A stretch of DNA of 64,000 bases. It comes from Microbacterium sp. Leaf320 (GTDB lineage: Bacteria > Actinomycetota > Actinomycetes > Actinomycetales > Microbacteriaceae). The stretch's first letter is position 1; each line of letters begins with the position of its first letter. This document shows positions 31,892 to 40,302 of this stretch, one piece after another. Under the pieces are notes generated by a model, which did not search any database, was not told where the DNA came from, and worked only from the letters and a program-made list of their open reading frames with translations. Made by a program: the position numbers and the translations under genes. The stretch covers positions 378,617 to 442,616 of the forward strand of contig NZ_LMOD01000001.1 of NCBI RefSeq assembly GCF_001423485.1. Reading direction: 5' to 3'.

Positions 31892-33324
31892 ACCGGGCGA
31901 TCGCCGCCCGGACCGTCGTCGCCGTCGCGATCCCGGGCGTCGTCATCCGGGGTATCGGTTCCTGCGGAGTCGTCCGCCTCGTCGGGCTTCTCGCCCGAGA
32001 AGTCGTCGCCGTCGAGCAGACGGGCGAGTGCTTCGTCGAACTCGTCGGCGACGGGCTGCTCACCACGCGCCGTCGCCTGGAGTCGCGCGACGAGCTTCGA
32101 GGGGTCGTCGATGTCGTCGGCCGTCGGCATGAGGTCGGGATAGTCCCAGAGCGCATCGCGTCCGGCGATGCCCACGGCGTCGGTGACCGCCTGCCACATG
32201 GCCGAGGCCTCGCGGAGGCGGCGAGGCCGCAGCTTCAGGCCGACGAGCGCACCGAGCGCATCCTCCGCGGGTCCGCCCACCGCGCGACGGCGACGCGCCG
32301 CCTCGGCGATCCGGGCGCCGTCGGGAAGGCGGGATGTCGCCTGCGCGGTGACCACGTCGACCCACCCGTCGATCGTCGCGACGAGGTTCTCCAGACGTGC
32401 CAGCGCCTCGCGCTGAGCGTCCGTCTGAGTGGGGAGCAGGGCTCCGCCTTCGATCGCCGCTCGGAGCTCCTCGGGGTTCGAGGGGTCGAGGCGGCTGGCG
32501 ACGTCCTCGAGGGCATCGACGTCGACAGTGACTCCGCGCGCGAAGTCGGTGATCTGCGCCATGACGTGCAGGTGCAGCCACTTGGCGTGGCGATACAGGC
32601 GTGCGTATGCGAGCTCGCGGGTCGCGAGATACAGCGTGATCTGGTCTTCGGGGATCTCGAGCCCCTCGCCGAAGGCGGTGAGGTTCTGCGGGATCACGGC
32701 CGCGGTACCGGCGGGGAGCACCGGGATGCCGACGTCGCCGCCCGACACGACCTCGAGCGAGAGGTTGCCGAGCACCTGGCCGAACTGCGCGGCGAACACC
32801 GATCCGCCGAGTCCGCGCATGAGCTTTCCTGCCCCCTGCACGACCTCGCGCATGTCTTCGGGCACCTGGGTGTCGAGCGCGCTGGTGAGCGCGTCGGCGA
32901 TGCTCGTCGACACGGGGTCGGCGATCTCCTTCCACACCGGCAGGGTCGCTTCGACCCATTCGCCCCTGGTCATCGCTCGGGGAGCCTCGGCGAGCTCGGA
33001 GATCGTCGTCGCCTCACCGAGCCAGAGGTCGGCGAGTGCGAAGGAGTCGACGAGCGACGTGCGCGAGCCGTCGGTGATCCCGAGCCCGTCGCGGTTCGCG
33101 ATGTGCAGCGCCTGACGGAGCGCGTTCTCCCACGCGTCGCCGCCGAAGGCGCCCTGGAGCTGCGACATGATCGTCTGCATCATCGCCGGGTCCAGCTGGA
33201 TGCCCTCCATGCCCGCGAACGCGTTCTGCAGCGCCTCGGGGTCGATGTCGCCGGCGCCCTGGCCGGACATCATTCGTCGGAGGAACTCCTGGAAGTCCTC
33301 GGGGGTCGGGTCGTTGTCTGACAT
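31888..33324 (-). CDS. DUF2342 (zincin-like) protein
   Basis: 478 residues. The N-terminal MSDNDPTPEDFQEFLRRMMS and central LYLATRELAYARLYRHAKWL, SRLDPSNPEELRAAIEGG and GWVDVVTAQAT motifs fit DUF2342/Rv3195-type proteins, often annotated as zinc-dependent metalloproteases. I do not see an HEXXH motif, so protease activity is uncertain. Helix-rich, with an acidic disordered C-terminal tail (~45 residues). No signal peptide; cytoplasmic. It is divergent from the PDZ protease gene, which is the same neighbour as in mycobacteria. No clear leaderless -10; a leader is likely. Confidence 0.82.
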   Translation of the reverse strand: MSDNDPTPEDFQEFLRRMMSGQGAGDIDPEALQNAFAGMEGIQLDPAMMQTIMSQLQGAFGGDAWENALRQALHIANRDGLGITDGSRTSLVDSFALADLWLGEATTISELAEAPRAMTRGEWVEATLPVWKEIADPVSTSIADALTSALDTQVPEDMREVVQGAGKLMRGLGGSVFAAQFGQVLGNLSLEVVSGGDVGIPVLPAGTAAVIPQNLTAFGEGLEIPEDQITLYLATRELAYARLYRHAKWLHLHVMAQITDFARGVTVDVDALEDVASRLDPSNPEELRAAIEGGALLPTQTDAQREALARLENLVATIDGWVDVVTAQATSRLPDGARIAEAARRRRAVGGPAEDALGALVGLKLRPRRLREASAMWQAVTDAVGIAGRDALWDYPDLMPTADDIDDPSKLVARLQATARGEQPVADEFDEALARLLDGDDFSGEKPDEADDSAGTDTPDDDARDRDGDDGPGGDRPV

Positions 33325-33361
33325 GTCGCTCGCCTCTCAGCACGCCTAAAGCCGTGGCATC

Positions 33362-33367
33362 TACGCT
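33362..33367 (+). promoter_or_regulatory. Possible -10 box of the PDZ/Lon-type protease
   Basis: TACGCT about 75 bases before the GTG at 33442. It would leave a leader carrying the GGAGGA ribosome site. Confidence 0.35.
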
Positions 33368-33441
33368 AGTCACAGGATCGGCCGCGAGACCCCGAAGCGG
33401 GCAGATCGCTGTACGCCGCCCGCGAACGACGGAGGAACACT

Positions 33442-34536
33442 GTGGATCGAACACGGTCTGTGAAGCTCGGACTCGGTGTCTGGGCGCTGATCGTCGCCTT
33501 GATCGCGCTCGTCGTGCTGACCTTCCTTCCGACGCCGTATGTCATCCAGCGGCCCGGTCCCGTGTACGACACTCTCGGCACCGCTGCGGGCGCCGACGGC
33601 GAACAGGTGCCGCTCATCCAGATCGAGGGCGCCGAGACCTTCGAGACCGCGGGCACGCTCGACCTCACGACCGTCCAGGTCGTCGGCAACCGCGAGCGCA
33701 CGCCGAGCTGGTTCGAGCTGGCCCTCGCATGGACGGACTCCTCCCGCGCCGTCGTACCGCTCGATTCCGTCTTCCCCGAGGGTGTCACCACCGAGCAGCG
33801 GGACGAGCGCAATGCGACCCTGATGGTCGATTCTCAGCACGAGGCGACCGCGGCGGCACTGAACGAACTCGGTTATGACACGGGCGCCGAGGTGGCTGTG
33901 GTCGACGTCGTCGACGGCGCACCGGCCGAGGGCAGCCTCGAGCCCGAGGACGTCATCACCGCGATCGACGGCACGGCGGTGGCGTCGGCGAAGCAGCTGC
34001 GACAGGCGATCCAGGATGCCGGGGGAGCCCCTGTCGCGCTCACGGTGCAGCGCGGAGGCGAGGAGACGGTCGTCGAGGTGACCCCGGAGAAGCAGGTCGA
34101 CGGAGACGTCACCACGTGGTTGATCGGTGTCACCCTGCGCACCGACTACGACTTCGAGATCGATGTCACCCTCCAACTCGACAACGTCGGCGGACCCAGC
34201 GCCGGGATGATGTTCGCGCTCGGGATCATCGACACCCTCACCGAGGGCGAGCTCAACGGCGGTGAGAACGTCGCGGGCACGGGCACGATCGAGGCCGACG
34301 GCACGGTCGGGCCGATCGGCGGCATCCGCCAGAAGCTCTACGGTGCCCGTGATGCGGGAGCCGACTACTTCCTCGCACCCCGCACGAACTGCGACGAGGT
34401 CACCGGTCACGTGCCGGACGGTCTCACCGTGATCAGCACCTCGACTCTGGAGGAATCGCTCGATGCACTCGAGGTGATCGCGAACGGCGGCGACGTGGGA
34501 TTGCTCCCGACGTGCGACGTCGTGACCTCCCCGTGA
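33442..34536 (+). CDS. Membrane PDZ / Lon-type serine protease (YlbL-like)
   Basis: 364 residues. One N-terminal membrane helix (LGVWALIVALIALVVLTFL), a PDZ domain (about 150-235) and a Lon-type proteolytic domain with the Ser-Lys dyad in GGPSAGMM (S253) and IRQKLYGA (K298). Domain order matches Bacillus YlbL and Rv3194c. The active part is outside the cytoplasmic membrane and may process or degrade envelope proteins. GTG start with GGAGGA eight bases upstream. It is followed by UPF0182 with its own promoter. Confidence 0.9.
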   Translation: MDRTRSVKLGLGVWALIVALIALVVLTFLPTPYVIQRPGPVYDTLGTAAGADGEQVPLIQIEGAETFETAGTLDLTTVQVVGNRERTPSWFELALAWTDSSRAVVPLDSVFPEGVTTEQRDERNATLMVDSQHEATAAALNELGYDTGAEVAVVDVVDGAPAEGSLEPEDVITAIDGTAVASAKQLRQAIQDAGGAPVALTVQRGGEETVVEVTPEKQVDGDVTTWLIGVTLRTDYDFEIDVTLQLDNVGGPSAGMMFALGIIDTLTEGELNGGENVAGTGTIEADGTVGPIGGIRQKLYGARDAGADYFLAPRTNCDEVTGHVPDGLTVISTSTLEESLDALEVIANGGDVGLLPTCDVVTSP

Positions 34537-34570
34537 TAGGTATGACAGCCGCAGCACAGTAAGGCGTGCC

Positions 34571-34576
34571 TAGGAT
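34571..34576 (+). promoter_or_regulatory. -10 box of the UPF0182 gene (leaderless)
   Basis: TAGGAT, six bases, GTG 34583. Confidence 0.58.
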
Positions 34577-34582
34577 GGGAGG

Positions 34583-37477
34583 GTGACCTCGACTTCTGCA
34601 CCGAACCCGGCCACTCCCCGAACCTCGCGAAGAATCTTCGGTATCTCGTTGGCGATCATCGCCGCGCTGATCGCCGTCTTCTTCGTCTTCGCGTCGCTCT
34701 ACACCGAATTCCTCTGGTTCGACCAGGTGGGCTTCGCGGGAGTTCTCACCACCCAATGGTTCGCCACGGCGGTGATGTTCGTCGTCGGATTCCTCGGCAT
34801 GGCCGTACCGCTGTTCGTCGCCATCCAGCTCGCGTACCGACTGCGTCCCGTCTACGTGCGGCTCAGCTCGCAGCTCGACCGGTATCAGGAGGTCATCGAG
34901 CCGCTGCGCCGCCTCGCGATGTGGGGCATGCCGATCTTCTTCGGCCTGTTCGCCGGCTTCTCGGCCGCGAGCCAGTGGAAGACCGTGTGGCTCTGGGCCA
35001 ACGGCGTCGCCACCGACACGACCGACCCGCAGTTCGGCGTGGACACGGGCTTCTACATGTTCGCGATGCCGTTCTACTCGATCCTGCTGGCCTTCGTGTC
35101 GGCCGTCCTGCTGCTCACGCTCATCGTGACGGCGCTCGTGTCGTACCTCTACGGCTCGGTCCGGATCGGCCAGGGCGAGCTGCGCATATCGAAGCCGGCT
35201 CGCATCCAGCTCGCGATCATCGCCGGCCTCTATCTGCTGGTGCAGGCCGCGAGTCTGTGGCTCGACCGCTACAAGACCCTCGTCGCCCAGGACGACCGCA
35301 TCGTCGGCCCCGCGTACACCGGTGTCAATGCGACCATCCCCGGCCTCGCGATCCTGACGATCATCGCCGCGATCGTGGCGATCCTCTTCTTCGTCACGGC
35401 CGTGATCGGCCGCTGGCGCTTCCCCCTCGCCGCGACCGCACTGCTGATCGTCGCCTCGCTCGTGATCGGCGTCGGCTTCCCGTGGGCCGTGACCACCTTC
35501 CAGGTGCGCCCGAACCAGAACGCCTATCAGGCGGAGTTCTATCAGCGGAACATCGACGGCACGAAAGAGGCGTACGGGGTCGCCGATCTCGAGACGACGC
35601 CCTTCGAGGCCGAGACCGACGCCGAGGCGGGGCAGCTGCGTGAGGATGCCGAGACCACGGCATCCATCCGCATCGTGGACCCGAACGTGATCAGCCCGGC
35701 CGTACGTCAGCTCGAGCAGTACCGCGGGTACTACCAGTTCCAGGAGAAGCTCGACGTCGACCGCTACGAGATCGACGGGGAGATGCAGGACACGGTCGTG
35801 TCCGTCCGCGACCTCGACATGAACGGCGTCGACGTCACGAACTGGAACAACCGCGCCGCGGTCTACACCCACGGCTACGGACTCGTGGCGGCCGCCGGCA
35901 ACCAGCGCACCAGCGACGGCGAGCCGGTGTTCCTCGAACGAGGCATCCCTTCGTCGGGATTCCTCACCGATCAGGAGAACTTCGAGCCTCGCGTGTACTT
36001 CGGTGAGAACTCTCCCGAGTACTCGATCGTCGGCGCTCCCGAGGGAACCGATCCCGTCGAGATCGACTACCCGCGAGGCAAGGACGGCGCGAGCGAGACG
36101 AAGACGACGTTCGAGGGTGATGGCGGGCCGCAGATCGGCAACACCTTCACCAAGCTCCTGTACGCGCTGAAGTTCCAGTCGGAGCAGATCCTCTTCTCGA
36201 ACCTCGTGAACGACGACTCGCAGATCCTGTACGACCGCGATCCCAAGACGCGCGTGCAGAAGGTCGCACCGTACCTCGAACTCGACAGCGACCCGTACCC
36301 GAGCGTCGTGGACGGCAAGATCGTCTGGATCATCGACGGGTACACGACGAGTTCCACGTACCCGTACTCGACGAACGTGAGCCTGTCGGACGCGATCGCC
36401 GATTCGAACCTCCCGTCGCCGACCATCGCGATCGACGAGATCAACTACATCCGCAACTCGGTCAAGGCCACCGTCGACGCCTACGACGGTTCGGTCACCC
36501 TGTACGCGTGGGATGACCAGGATCCGGTGCTGCAGACGTGGCAGAACATCTACCCGTCGACGTTGAAGTCCGTCAGCGACATGTCGGCAGACCTGATGAG
36601 TCACGTCCGCTACCCGACCGATCTGTTCAAGGTGCAGCGCGACGTCCTCGGCACGTATCACATCGACACCGCCGGTTCGTTCGCTCAGCAGGACAACCGC
36701 TGGCAGACGCCGAACGATCCGCGCAGCGACTCGGTCCTGCAGCCGCCGTACTACCTGACGATGCAGATGCCGGGGCAGGAGTCGCCGCGGTTCTCGATGT
36801 TCTCGACGTTCATCCCGTCCGCACAGGGCGGCAGCAACCGTGACGTCCTGATGGGGTATCTGGCCGTCGACTCGGACGCAGGATCCGAGGCCGGAGTGAA
36901 GGCCGAGGGATACGGGCAGCTGCGAATGCTCGAGATCGATACCGATACGACGGTGCCCGGCCCCGGACAGGTGCAGAACACCTACAACTCGGACACGGCC
37001 GTGGTACCGCAGCTCAACCTGCTGCAGCAGGGTGAGTCCGAGGTGCTGTACGGAAACCTGCTCACTCTGCCCGTCGGCGGCGGTCTGCTCTATGTGCAGC
37101 CGGTCTACGTGCAGTCGTCCGAGGGAACCAAGCTGCCTCGTCTGCAGAAGGTCCTCGTGGCCTTCGGCGACAAGGTCGCGTTCGAGGACACCCTGACCGC
37201 GGCGCTCGACACCCTGTTCGGCGGCGACGCCGGTGCGACGGGTGGAGACGACCAGGTCGAGCCCACCGAGCCCGACCCGGAGACCGGTGAGGTGCCGACC
37301 GAGCCGACCACGCCGACCGACGCCGAGGCCGAAGCGCTCGCCGCGGCGCAGCAGGCGCTCACCGACCGTGAGGCCGCTCTGAAGGAGGGCGACCTGACGA
37401 AGTTCGCCGAGGCGGACAAGCGGCTCACCGACGCGGTGAACACGCTCCTCGGGCTGGAGAGCTCGTCGGGGGAGTGA
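34583..37477 (+). CDS. UPF0182 large membrane protein
   Basis: 964 residues. About seven membrane helices in the first ~310 residues, a very large extracytoplasmic domain (YYQFQEKLDVDRYEI, EYSIVGAPEGTDPVEIDYPRG, RYPTDLFKVQRDVLGTYH) and a C-terminal acidic/Pro/Thr linker ending in a predicted helix (AAQQALTDREAALKEGDLTKF). This is the UPF0182 family (Rv3193c-like), conserved and uncharacterised. The place after the YlbL-like protease is conserved in actinobacteria, as I recall, so the two may work on a shared envelope task; that is inference. Confidence 0.93.
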   Translation: MTSTSAPNPATPRTSRRIFGISLAIIAALIAVFFVFASLYTEFLWFDQVGFAGVLTTQWFATAVMFVVGFLGMAVPLFVAIQLAYRLRPVYVRLSSQLDRYQEVIEPLRRLAMWGMPIFFGLFAGFSAASQWKTVWLWANGVATDTTDPQFGVDTGFYMFAMPFYSILLAFVSAVLLLTLIVTALVSYLYGSVRIGQGELRISKPARIQLAIIAGLYLLVQAASLWLDRYKTLVAQDDRIVGPAYTGVNATIPGLAILTIIAAIVAILFFVTAVIGRWRFPLAATALLIVASLVIGVGFPWAVTTFQVRPNQNAYQAEFYQRNIDGTKEAYGVADLETTPFEAETDAEAGQLREDAETTASIRIVDPNVISPAVRQLEQYRGYYQFQEKLDVDRYEIDGEMQDTVVSVRDLDMNGVDVTNWNNRAAVYTHGYGLVAAAGNQRTSDGEPVFLERGIPSSGFLTDQENFEPRVYFGENSPEYSIVGAPEGTDPVEIDYPRGKDGASETKTTFEGDGGPQIGNTFTKLLYALKFQSEQILFSNLVNDDSQILYDRDPKTRVQKVAPYLELDSDPYPSVVDGKIVWIIDGYTTSSTYPYSTNVSLSDAIADSNLPSPTIAIDEINYIRNSVKATVDAYDGSVTLYAWDDQDPVLQTWQNIYPSTLKSVSDMSADLMSHVRYPTDLFKVQRDVLGTYHIDTAGSFAQQDNRWQTPNDPRSDSVLQPPYYLTMQMPGQESPRFSMFSTFIPSAQGGSNRDVLMGYLAVDSDAGSEAGVKAEGYGQLRMLEIDTDTTVPGPGQVQNTYNSDTAVVPQLNLLQQGESEVLYGNLLTLPVGGGLLYVQPVYVQSSEGTKLPRLQKVLVAFGDKVAFEDTLTAALDTLFGGDAGATGGDDQVEPTEPDPETGEVPTEPTTPTDAEAEALAAAQQALTDREAALKEGDLTKFAEADKRLTDAVNTLLGLESSSGE

Positions 37478-37495
37478 TCCCGCAGTGACATCGTC

Positions 37496-37523
37496 GAATG
37501 GGCGCCCGAGAGGGCGTCCATTC
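37496..37523 (+). terminator. Hairpin terminator after the UPF0182 gene
   Basis: Two 12-base arms (37496-37507, 37512-37523) with one mismatch and a GAGA loop, followed by a T-containing stretch. Located 19 bases after the stop. Confidence 0.65.
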
Positions 37524-37653
37524 GCGTTTCCGGGGCTTCTCGCCGAGGGGGTGCACGCTCTCGCGTTCCACGCAACCCCCGCGCCGTAAGCGTCGAGTCT
37601 GTCTAGCGTCGTGAGCAGAGGCGATCTCGCGTCTCCCGATCGAAGGGGAGCAG

Positions 37654-37911
37654 ATGGGCACCATCACTCGCATAGTGTTCGACGACGAGGAGTTCGTGCT
37701 CACCGGCGAGCAGGATCTGGTCGATCTCATGGGGAAGATCGAGACCGCTGCCCGCACACGGCCCACCTTCGTCGGCTTCTCCGCCCGCATCGGCATGATG
37801 AGCGTCCTGGTCTGCGCCGCTACGCGGGTGAAGGTCACGGTGGAACCGCGCCAGGAGTGGGACGACCGGCCGCTCGTGCCTGCGGATCCGTCACTCGAGT
37901 GGGACTGCTGA
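37654..37911 (+). CDS. 85-residue orphan protein
   Basis: I do not recognise a family. It starts MGTITRIVFDDEEFVLTGEQ, alternates strands and one helix (DLVDLMGKIETAAR), has a hydrophobic central strand (IGMMSVLVCAATRVKVTV) and ends in acidic/Trp-rich EWDC with a terminal Cys. A plausible ribosome site (GGGAGCAG) lies 7-8 bases before the ATG and TAGCGT at 37604-37609 may be the -10. It stands alone between two terminators. Base composition is like its neighbours. Confidence 0.68.
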   Translation: MGTITRIVFDDEEFVLTGEQDLVDLMGKIETAARTRPTFVGFSARIGMMSVLVCAATRVKVTVEPRQEWDDRPLVPADPSLEWDC

Positions 37912-37929
37912 CTCTCGCCGAGGAAAGCG

Positions 37930-37971
37930 AAAGGCCCTCTGACCTGGATTTCTCCGAGTCAGAGGGCCTTT
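37930..37971. terminator. Bidirectional terminator between the orphan gene and tRNA
   Basis: 14-bp arms 37930-37943 and 37958-37971 (AAAGGCCCTCTGAC type), flanked by A/T on both sides. It ends the 85-residue gene on the plus strand and the tRNA transcript on the minus strand. Confidence 0.82.
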
Positions 37972-37977
37972 CATTTG

Positions 37978-38051
37978 TTGCGGGGACAGGATTTGAACCT
38001 GCGACCTCCGGGTTATGAGCCCGGCGAGCTACCGAACTGCTCCACCCCGCG
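37978..38051 (-). tRNA. Initiator tRNA-Met (CAT)
   Basis: 74 bases. On the minus strand it reads CGCGGGGTGGAGCAG at the 5' end, CAT anticodon in GGCTCATAACC, and TCAAAT in the T loop. Two features mark it as the initiator: C1 opposite A72 (no Watson-Crick pair at the acceptor end) and three G-C pairs at the bottom of the anticodon stem (GGG/CCC). No CCA is encoded at the 3' end. Confidence 0.95.
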
Positions 38052-38142
38052 GCACAAGAAGAAACTTATCACGGATTCTGGGGGCGCGCGAATCGAGGCC
38101 GGGAACGGTGCCTCGTCCGACGCGATGCGGGAGGATGGGGGC

Positions 38143-38955
38143 ATGACAGAGACCTCTGCCGCCGTGCCCGTCGCCGTCTGCCAGTTCGCGCCGTCGGCCT
38201 CGCGTGGGGACAACCGCGAGCGCATCGCGCAGCTGACGGCGGATGCGGCCGCGCGGGGCGCCACGCTGATCGTGTTCCCCGAATACTCGAGTTACTTCGT
38301 GGATCCGATGGATGCGACCCTCGCGCAGAACGCCGAGACGCTGGACGGCGAGTTCGTGTCGACGCTGACGGCACTCGCCGCCGACTACGGCGTCGTGATC
38401 GTGGCGGGGCTCGCAGAGCGCGCCTCCGACTCGACGCATGTGCGCAACACCGTCGTGGCGGTGCGCGGCGATGGGATCCTCGCGACGTATCGCAAGCAGC
38501 ATCTGTACGACGCGTTCGGTCAGACCGAGTCCGACTGGGTCGAGGCGGGGGAGACCGGCATCGCGGCCACTTTCGAGATCGCCGGCATCCGGTTCGGTCT
38601 GATGACCTGCTACGACCTGCGGTTCCCCGAGGTCTCGCGCACGCTCATCGATGCCGGCGCGGACGCCCTCGTCGTGCCTGCCGAATGGGTGCGCGGCCCA
38701 CTCAAGGAGCACCACTGGACGACGCTTCTCGCCGCACGAGCGATCGAGAACACCTCCTACGTGATCGCCGCCGACCACCCGACGCCGGTCGGGGTCGGGC
38801 ACTCGCAGATCGTGGACCCTCAGGGCGTCGTGCTGGCAGGGGTCGGAACGGCGGAGGGCATCGCCGTCGCCGCCGTCGAGCGTGCGGCGATCGATCGGGT
38901 CCGCGCGGTCAATCCGTCGTTGCGTGTGCGCCGGTACTCGGTCGCCCCGCGCTGA
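38143..38955 (+). CDS. Nitrilase-superfamily carbon-nitrogen hydrolase
   Basis: 270 residues. The catalytic triad is visible: Glu in VFPEYSSY, Lys in YRKQHLYD, Cys in LMTCYDLRFPE. Dimer-region and C-terminal motifs follow. It is nearest the Nit1/Nit2-type deaminated-glutathione or omega-amidase branch by CYDLRFPE, but the substrate is not certain. ATG 38143 has a strong ribosome site (GGGAGGATGGG) and lies 92 bases past the tRNA, transcribed oppositely. Earlier in-frame ATGs would run into the tRNA. It is convergent with the aminotransferase gene. Confidence 0.87.
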   Translation: MTETSAAVPVAVCQFAPSASRGDNRERIAQLTADAAARGATLIVFPEYSSYFVDPMDATLAQNAETLDGEFVSTLTALAADYGVVIVAGLAERASDSTHVRNTVVAVRGDGILATYRKQHLYDAFGQTESDWVEAGETGIAATFEIAGIRFGLMTCYDLRFPEVSRTLIDAGADALVVPAEWVRGPLKEHHWTTLLAARAIENTSYVIAADHPTPVGVGHSQIVDPQGVVLAGVGTAEGIAVAAVERAAIDRVRAVNPSLRVRRYSVAPR

Positions 38956-39002
38956 TCCGGCCGGTGCGCGGCTCAGCGCGGCCGGCGCGGCTCAGCGGCC
39001 GC

Positions 39003-40202
39003 TCAGAAGCTCGAGGCGAGGCGTGAGGCCGCCTCTTCGAGCACGGTCACCTGCTTGCACGCGGCGAAGCGCACGAGACCCGCATAATCACCCTTCCGGT
39101 CCTCGGAGACGAAGGCCGTGAGCGGGATCGCCACGACTCCGGCCCGCTCAGGGAGATCGCGACAGAACTGTGCCGCATCCACTCCTCCGAGGGCCGACGC
39201 ATCGGCCACGGTGAAGTAGCCGCCCTGCGGCGGATGCACTGTGAAGCCGGCGGCTCGGAGGCCAGATCCCAGGATCTCGTGTTTCGCCGCCAGCGCCGTG
39301 GCTGCCCCGGTGAAGTAGTCGTCGGAGAGGCGCAGCCCCACCGCGATCGCCGGCTGGAACGGCGAGCCGTTCACGTACGTCAGATACTGCTTCACCGTGA
39401 GCACGGCGGTGATGAGGTCTGCGGGGCCGTGCACCCAGCCGATCTTCCAGCCGGTCGCCGAGAAGGTCTTACCCGCGGACGAGATCGTCAGCGTGCGCTC
39501 GGCGCCCCCGGGGAGCGTGGCCACGGGCGTGTGGGGGGCGTGGAAGGCGAGGTGCTCGTAGACCTCGTCCGTGACGATGATGGCGTCGTGCAGTTCGGCG
39601 AGACGGACCACCTCGGTGAGCACCGCAGGGGCGAAGACCGCCCCGGTCGGATTGTGCGGATCGTTGATCAGGATGATCCTGGTGCGATCCGTGACGGCCG
39701 CGGCGAGCTGATCGAGGTCCGGCTGGAAGTCGGGGGCGCGCAGCGGCACGGTGCGCAGCCGAGCTCCGGCGAGGGCGACCGCCGCCGCGTAGGAGTCGTA
39801 GTAGGGCTCGAACACGACGACCTCGTCGTCCGGGCCGTCGATCAGAGCGAGCAGCGTCGCCGTCAGCGCCTCGGTGGCGCCGGCGGTCACGATCACCTCA
39901 CGAGCCGGATCCACCTCGAGTCCGTAGAAGCGCCGCTGGTGCTCGCTGATCGCCGCCAGCAGATCCGGGATGCCTCGCCCCGGCGGATACTGGTTGGCCC
40001 CGCGGGCGATGGCCTCACGAGCGGCGTCGAGCACCTCGGAGGGGCCGTCCTCATCGGGGAAACCCTGGCCGAGATTGATCGCTCCGGTACGGGCCGCGGC
40101 AGCGGACATCTCTGCGAAGATGGTGGGCGCGACGCTTCCGTCGGGTGCGAGCAGACCGGCTCCCGCTGCTGTGCGCCGCCATGCGCCTGGGATGACACTC
40201 AT
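39003..40202 (-). CDS. PLP-dependent class I aminotransferase (DapC-like)
   Basis: 399 residues. INLGQGFPDEDGP, YPPGRGIPDLL, NDPHNPTGAVF, DEVYEHLAF and the PLP lysine in SSAGKTFSATGWKIGW are those of the KAT/YbdL/DapC branch. Rv0858c-type DapC (N-succinyl-DAP aminotransferase) has similar length; this could supply the step between DapD and DapE encoded at the left of the window, but a methionine- or kynurenine-type aminotransferase is equally possible. ATG 40202 fits TAGCCT seven bases upstream. Confidence 0.85.
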   Translation of the reverse strand: MSVIPGAWRRTAAGAGLLAPDGSVAPTIFAEMSAAAARTGAINLGQGFPDEDGPSEVLDAAREAIARGANQYPPGRGIPDLLAAISEHQRRFYGLEVDPAREVIVTAGATEALTATLLALIDGPDDEVVVFEPYYDSYAAAVALAGARLRTVPLRAPDFQPDLDQLAAAVTDRTRIILINDPHNPTGAVFAPAVLTEVVRLAELHDAIIVTDEVYEHLAFHAPHTPVATLPGGAERTLTISSAGKTFSATGWKIGWVHGPADLITAVLTVKQYLTYVNGSPFQPAIAVGLRLSDDYFTGAATALAAKHEILGSGLRAAGFTVHPPQGGYFTVADASALGGVDAAQFCRDLPERAGVVAIPLTAFVSEDRKGDYAGLVRFAACKQVTVLEEAASRLASSF

Positions 40203-40209
40203 GAAGAAC

Positions 40210-40215
40210 AGGCTA
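40210..40215 (-). promoter_or_regulatory. -10 box of the aminotransferase (leaderless)
   Basis: Minus strand TAGCCT, seven bases before the ATG. Confidence 0.55.
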
Positions 40216-40302
40216 AGGGCATAGGCGAAACTCATCTTCGCCATACGAAACGCACAGATACACGCGCCATTCTGAAGGAGCGTCGTTGAAGGAGCACACA
40301 CC

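Noticed and set aside
38956-39002. Terminator in the gap between the nitrilase and aminotransferase
   Set aside because: A direct repeat of GCGCGGCTCAGCG and partial GGCC pairs are seen, but no stable single hairpin.
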